Of a stretch of DNA of 64,000 nucleotides, positions 60,459 through 64,000 are shown in pieces. The notes under the pieces were generated by a model. It made no database searches, had not been told where the DNA came from, and worked only from the letters and a program-made list of their open reading frames with translations. Numbering within the stretch: the first letter of the stretch is position 1; each line of letters starts with the position of its first letter. The stretch spans positions 434,001 through 498,000 of the forward strand of contig NZ_JAFFJX010000003.1 of the NCBI RefSeq assembly GCF_016924755.1, read 5' to 3'. A program made the position numbers and the translations under genes. This DNA comes from Longitalea arenae (GTDB lineage Bacteria > Bacteroidota > Bacteroidia > Chitinophagales > Chitinophagaceae).

Positions 60459-61988
60459 TCAATCTTCACTGGGCGCGGAGCTAAAGTTGAATGAGACCGA
60501 TAAAAAGCCACCCAGACGAAGTACTTTTTTCGTCAATTCAGTGGATTCTATTTCTTCAAACCGCTTATAACTTGGCCAGTCTTTATATTCTGGTTTGATG
60601 CGTTCTGCATAACCGATCGAAACACCTCCGCTTACCACCAACCGCCGCGTTAATTCAATGCTGGAAGGAAAGCCAAGACCAGCACCGATGAATAAACGTG
60701 ACTTGGCTAGTGTTGAAAAATCGGGAGAAAGCCCAATGGTAAACATCGTTTGTATGGCATGACAGGTGGTCCTGTACCAGTGCACATTTATAACCGGTGA
60801 GAATTGATAAAGGTTATTCTTCTTATTTGTGTACAATTCAACCAGTGCAGTATCCGGACCATCGGTAGCATCTTTAGGATTTTTACGGAACTGGTATTCG
60901 GCATCATTGCCCCCAATGTTAACAGCCAGGCCAACACTGGCATTCACCCGGGCACCGCCATATGTTTTGATCCGCTGCGGCTCAATGGTAGTGATCACAG
61001 CTCCACGTTGATCCTTGAGTTCATCAGAGAACTCAATATAATCGCCACTGGCGTTACCGATCTTACGGGGCCGTAAACTAAATGGCACCGAAAGCATGTT
61101 CTGTGCATTCGCCTGCATGACAGCCGCATTGGCAAGGAGCGTTGGATCCAGATAAATGGCCGTGATCTCACTGTTCTTTTTACGCAGGTCGTTGATCAGC
61201 TTTTGTGTGGCTTCCCTTTCGGCCGTGGAAACTACAGAAGAGAACAAATCAAGTACGTTCTGAAGGCCAAGGATCTCTTCTTCCACTTTTTGTGTTTTCT
61301 CCAGTATGCCGTCAACTTTCGTTTTAACTATGCTGGTGATCTCTTCTACACTATTTACTCCATATACTTTGACCGGGGCGAGGAAGGCCGCCTGCATCTG
61401 CTGTGGAGTATATAGTGCCGCATTGGCTGCTGCCTGCTTCATCAATGTATCTATCGTCATGATGCCCTTGAGGTCAATCGCTTCTCTTTTTAGCTGCAGC
61501 CAGCCACGTTCTATATTGATAAGAAATCCAGCTTTTAACTTTGTAAATCTTCTAGCGTCCTTATTTTTATTATCTTTTGCATCACCCGTTAAAGCCGCTG
61601 TACTATCAGTTTTATCGCCGGCGCCTTTAGCACCTGCCACCGCAGCCAAACCAGTCTGCAGCGCTGCGATGCCGTTGTTATAATTGGCATTAACAGCTGT
61701 AAATACAGGACTGGAACTAACCGCCCAGGGATTAACATTAAGGTATTTAATGATAACGGCCGACCCTTCCTTAATACAGCTCGGAATGGAAACAAACTCG
61801 GAATTTTGAACATCATAGGCAATAAATTCCTGTTTTGTTGCAATACCATCTTTGACATGCCTTTTTCTGTTGGCCGGATCTTTCGCTTTTTGAGCAGGCA
61901 ATGTGTCCTCTCTTGTTAGCTCCGGTTGCCCATAAACGTAGATCGTTGCTGTAAGCAACATTGCCGAAATAAAACAATGTAGTCGCAT
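60459..61988 (-). CDS. Secreted coiled-coil protein with barrel-like C-terminus, unknown function
   Basis: A 509-residue protein with a signal peptide (CFISAMLLTATIYVYGQ). Residues ~110-290 are helical with coiled-coil character (IVKTKVDGILEKTQKVEEEIL; ATQKLINDLRKKNSEIT). The last ~150 residues have alternating strands (FTIGLSPDFS, RLFIGAGLGFPSS, VVSGGVSIGYAE) and end with an aromatic strand (LSVSFNF), a pattern of outer-membrane beta-barrels. It is the first gene of an operon with the membrane protein, the S8 peptidase and the I9-like inhibitor. I recognise no family. Confidence 0.7.
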   Translation of the reverse strand: MRLHCFISAMLLTATIYVYGQPELTREDTLPAQKAKDPANRKRHVKDGIATKQEFIAYDVQNSEFVSIPSCIKEGSAVIIKYLNVNPWAVSSSPVFTAVNANYNNGIAALQTGLAAVAGAKGAGDKTDSTAALTGDAKDNKNKDARRFTKLKAGFLINIERGWLQLKREAIDLKGIMTIDTLMKQAAANAALYTPQQMQAAFLAPVKVYGVNSVEEITSIVKTKVDGILEKTQKVEEEILGLQNVLDLFSSVVSTAEREATQKLINDLRKKNSEITAIYLDPTLLANAAVMQANAQNMLSVPFSLRPRKIGNASGDYIEFSDELKDQRGAVITTIEPQRIKTYGGARVNASVGLAVNIGGNDAEYQFRKNPKDATDGPDTALVELYTNKKNNLYQFSPVINVHWYRTTCHAIQTMFTIGLSPDFSTLAKSRLFIGAGLGFPSSIELTRRLVVSGGVSIGYAERIKPEYKDWPSYKRFEEIESTELTKKVLRLGGFLSVSFNFSSAPSED

Positions 61989-62167
61989 AATGAATGGGGT
62001 TTAATTGTAATTGGGGATATAAGCTGTTATAGCCTTCCCAAGATTACAAATAACCCCCTTCTTACAAGCAGGTGTTTTTCACGTATTTGGTCTGATAAAT
62101 ACCGTTAAAATACTGTTTTTTTACCCGTTCGATGTTCTGAACACCTAAGTAAGTGCAGGACTATTGT

Positions 62168-63097
62168 TTATTCAGCATACTTGATATGACCTTTCGTTCT
62201 ATCAATGACCGACCTCACCCAGTCATATCCATCAACGGTCGACAATTTCAATAACAGCTCCTTGGGTAAATGGCTGATGCCAAGAAGTGCACCGGCTATT
62301 TGTCCGGCCAGTGATGCATTCGTATCGGTGTCGCCGCCGCACCCGATAACACTTTTATACATCTCATACATTCCGATCCTACCGGCCTGGGTAGCCGCAA
62401 AAATGGCAAAGGGCACCGAGTTTACGACGTATCCATTGTTGCCCAGTGCGGCAATGGTCTTTATATCTGACTTGCATTGAATGGCATTGATCTCCATTAA
62501 TCTGTCCCGTACGCGGGTATCGGGCAGTGCCGGTATAATAAGCTCAAACAAATTATTTTTACCCGTCCACTCACCTGCTACAATTGCTTTCAGGGAAAGA
62601 AATATGGCCAGGGCGCCTACGTATGCTTCATCATTCCGGTGTGTGATCCAGCAGGCGCTTCTGATATTTTCTCTTGACATATTTCCAAAGAACGCAAATG
62701 GCGCTATCCGCATGGCCGCGCCATTACCGGCAGCGAACTCGCCTGTGCGGCCAACCTGGCTCCAATGAGCACCAGCTTCCAGTTCTACAATGGCTTTTAA
62801 AGTGCTTGCACCCAGTCCCGATAATCTTTTCTCTTTATAATAACGCACGAATACATCCGCCAGCAGATCGGGCCGAAAATCAGCGGAAGCGCAAAGCGCT
62901 TCACAGGTGGCCATTGTCAATTGCGTATCATCAGTAAATGCCCATAGGGGATTCGTTTCTTTAGGTTTACTCAGGTAGAATGCAGTGGTACTGTCCGGAA
63001 TTTTCAGATTTTCAAACGCACTGCCCCAGGCATCGCCTATGGCCCCGCCTAACATACAGGCTTCGAAGCGCTCGCGGAGTATGGCTGCTTTTTTCAT
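62168..63097 (-). CDS. ADP-ribosylglycohydrolase (DraG-like)
   Basis: 309 residues from ATG 63097 (MKKAAILRERFEACML). The Mg-binding motifs are intact: GGAIGDAWGSAFEN near residue 15, AFTDDTQLTMA near residue 53 and the late GCGGDTDTNASLAGQIAGALLG. DraG/ARH enzymes remove ADP-ribose from arginine or other groups on proteins, or hydrolyse related N-glycosides. No ADP-ribosyltransferase is seen nearby. It is divergent from the partial secreted protein gene. Confidence 0.92.
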   Translation of the reverse strand: MKKAAILRERFEACMLGGAIGDAWGSAFENLKIPDSTTAFYLSKPKETNPLWAFTDDTQLTMATCEALCASADFRPDLLADVFVRYYKEKRLSGLGASTLKAIVELEAGAHWSQVGRTGEFAAGNGAAMRIAPFAFFGNMSRENIRSACWITHRNDEAYVGALAIFLSLKAIVAGEWTGKNNLFELIIPALPDTRVRDRLMEINAIQCKSDIKTIAALGNNGYVVNSVPFAIFAATQAGRIGMYEMYKSVIGCGGDTDTNASLAGQIAGALLGISHLPKELLLKLSTVDGYDWVRSVIDRTKGHIKYAE

Positions 63098-63236
63098 TGT
63101 AGATCTGATCACATTTGTACTGCCGGATCACAAAATTAAATTAATAACGAATATGATAACTGCAGGCATTTGCCGGAACCTACACATTGATTATCTGCGA
63201 ATGAACAAATTGCAAGTTTTTGTATATTCGTAAGAT

Positions 63237-64000
63237 ATGAAGCAAAATATGAAAGCACCTTTATTACTTGTTCTCACGTTATTTACGATCTCGGTCTATT
63301 CGCAAAACACGCTCAACAATTACAAATATGTACTTATACCCGAAAGGTTTGGTTTCTCCAGATCAGATGATCAATATGGCCTGAACACCCTGACGAAATT
63401 GCTGCTGGAAGATAAAGGGTTTACTGCTTTTGTAGGCAACGCCAATTTGCCGCCGGAAGTAGTGGCCAACAAATGCAATGCGCTGAACGCGGAAGTAGTG
63501 GAGAAAAAAGGCATCTTCGTTACCAACCTCACTTTGCAGTTGAAAGATTGCCAGGGCAATGTGATCTTCAAAAGCAAGGAAGGCAAAAGCCGCGAAAAAG
63601 AGTATCATACCGCATACAATCTCGCTTTAAGGGATGCTTTTACTTCCCTCAACGATGTGGCTTATAAATACGACGGCACAACCATTACACAAGCGCAACA
63701 ACCAACAGCAGCGCCGGCAGCTGCTCCTGCTTCACAGGCCAGCCGGCCAGCGGCAGCTCCCGCAGCTGCGGCCATTACCGACGCTACCGGCACTTTATAC
63801 GCACAACCGACCGCGAATGGCTACCAGTTAATTGATACAACCCCCAAAAAGGTATTGACCTTGCTGAAGACTTCCCTGCCCGACTATTACATCGCGGAAG
63901 GCGGCCCTTCGGCGGGTATTGTTTTCAAAAAGAATGAAGAGTGGGTCCTCGAGTACTATAAAAACAATCAACTTGTGTCCCAGAAATTACAGATCAAGTT
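63237..64000 (+). CDS. Partial secreted Bacteroidota protein, unknown function
   Basis: The frame opens at ATG 63237 and runs to the window edge (254 codons, C-terminus missing). An in-frame ATG at 63249 (MKAPLLLVLTLFTISVYSQ) offers an alternative start with the better signal peptide. The first 140 residues (YKYVLIPERFGFSRSDDQYGLN ... LTKLLLEDKGF ... EYHTAYNLALRDAFTSL) match a conserved envelope protein of Bacteroidota that has no known function. A proline/alanine-rich linker near 160-185 precedes a second domain. Confidence 0.75.
   Translation, partial: MKQNMKAPLLLVLTLFTISVYSQNTLNNYKYVLIPERFGFSRSDDQYGLNTLTKLLLEDKGFTAFVGNANLPPEVVANKCNALNAEVVEKKGIFVTNLTLQLKDCQGNVIFKSKEGKSREKEYHTAYNLALRDAFTSLNDVAYKYDGTTITQAQQPTAAPAAAPASQASRPAAAPAAAAITDATGTLYAQPTANGYQLIDTTPKKVLTLLKTSLPDYYIAEGGPSAGIVFKKNEEWVLEYYKNNQLVSQKLQIK

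Overview
The window comes from a Bacteroidota chromosome, most likely family Chitinophagaceae. I infer this from the roughly 47% GC, SusC/SusD and TonB-dependent receptors with N-terminal carboxypeptidase-like domains, an ECF sigma/FecR pair, PorQ of the type IX secretion system, a DUF3276/PUR protein, DUF4249 and DUF4856 proteins, and promoters of the Bacteroidetes type (TTG ... TAnnTTTG). I saw no tRNA, rRNA, transposase, integrase, phage gene or CRISPR array, so the window reads as an ordinary chromosomal segment with some lineage-specific islands.

Layout. 0-5 kb: a partial YdjM-like membrane protein, then a GntP permease with a D-threonine aldolase/D-serine dehydratase-type PLP enzyme, a Gfo/Idh oxidoreductase and a cupin. 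5-9.3 kb: small lipoproteins, a LuxE-like acyl-protein synthetase, a UbiA-like prenyltransferase and an M42 aminopeptidase. 9.3-12.4 kb: a tight three-gene module of a 59-residue DPGSGS-type membrane peptide, a methyltransferase with a kinase-like N-terminal part, and a membrane-bound sulfatase/phosphoglycerol-transferase-like enzyme. 12.5-25 kb: bioB, a receiver-only response regulator, porQ, lon, the PUR protein, an ABC exporter, a GH13 glucosidase, a PNPOx-like stress protein and a baeRF-type protein. 25-35 kb: an S9 peptidase, then an ECF sigma, FecR, STN-containing TonB receptor, DUF4249 and M23 peptidase surface-signalling locus.

34.7-39.3 kb is the most unusual stretch. It holds a degenerate array of about seventeen 21-22 bp repeats, a G-rich tract, and two copies of a ~275-nt element on the minus strand. 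Each copy lies just after a minus-strand gene and ends in an identical 63-nt block containing an intrinsic terminator; an internal 6-bp stem shows two compensatory base-pair changes between the copies. I regard this as a candidate undescribed structured RNA family. Between the copies lie a membrane-anchored trehalose-synthase-like GH13 enzyme, an AlkB-like dioxygenase and a TerB-like protein.

39-49.5 kb: an HxlR regulator divergent from a flavodoxin-like oxidoreductase, two small genes, a minus-strand uptake operon (DUF4856, imelysin, HTTM, TonB receptor; probably iron), an SDR and a histone H1-like protein. 49.6-54.5 kb: a SusC/SusD pair with a well-placed promoter, a ~235-nt leader and a terminator, but no enzyme genes. 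54.7-62 kb: ytxJ, topB, a small membrane protein, and a four-gene operon encoding a predicted outer-membrane coiled-coil protein, a four-helix inner-membrane protein, a subtilase without a signal peptide and a stand-alone I9-type propeptide/inhibitor. That operon is a second candidate for an undescribed system. 62.2-64 kb: an ADP-ribosylglycohydrolase and a partial secreted protein.
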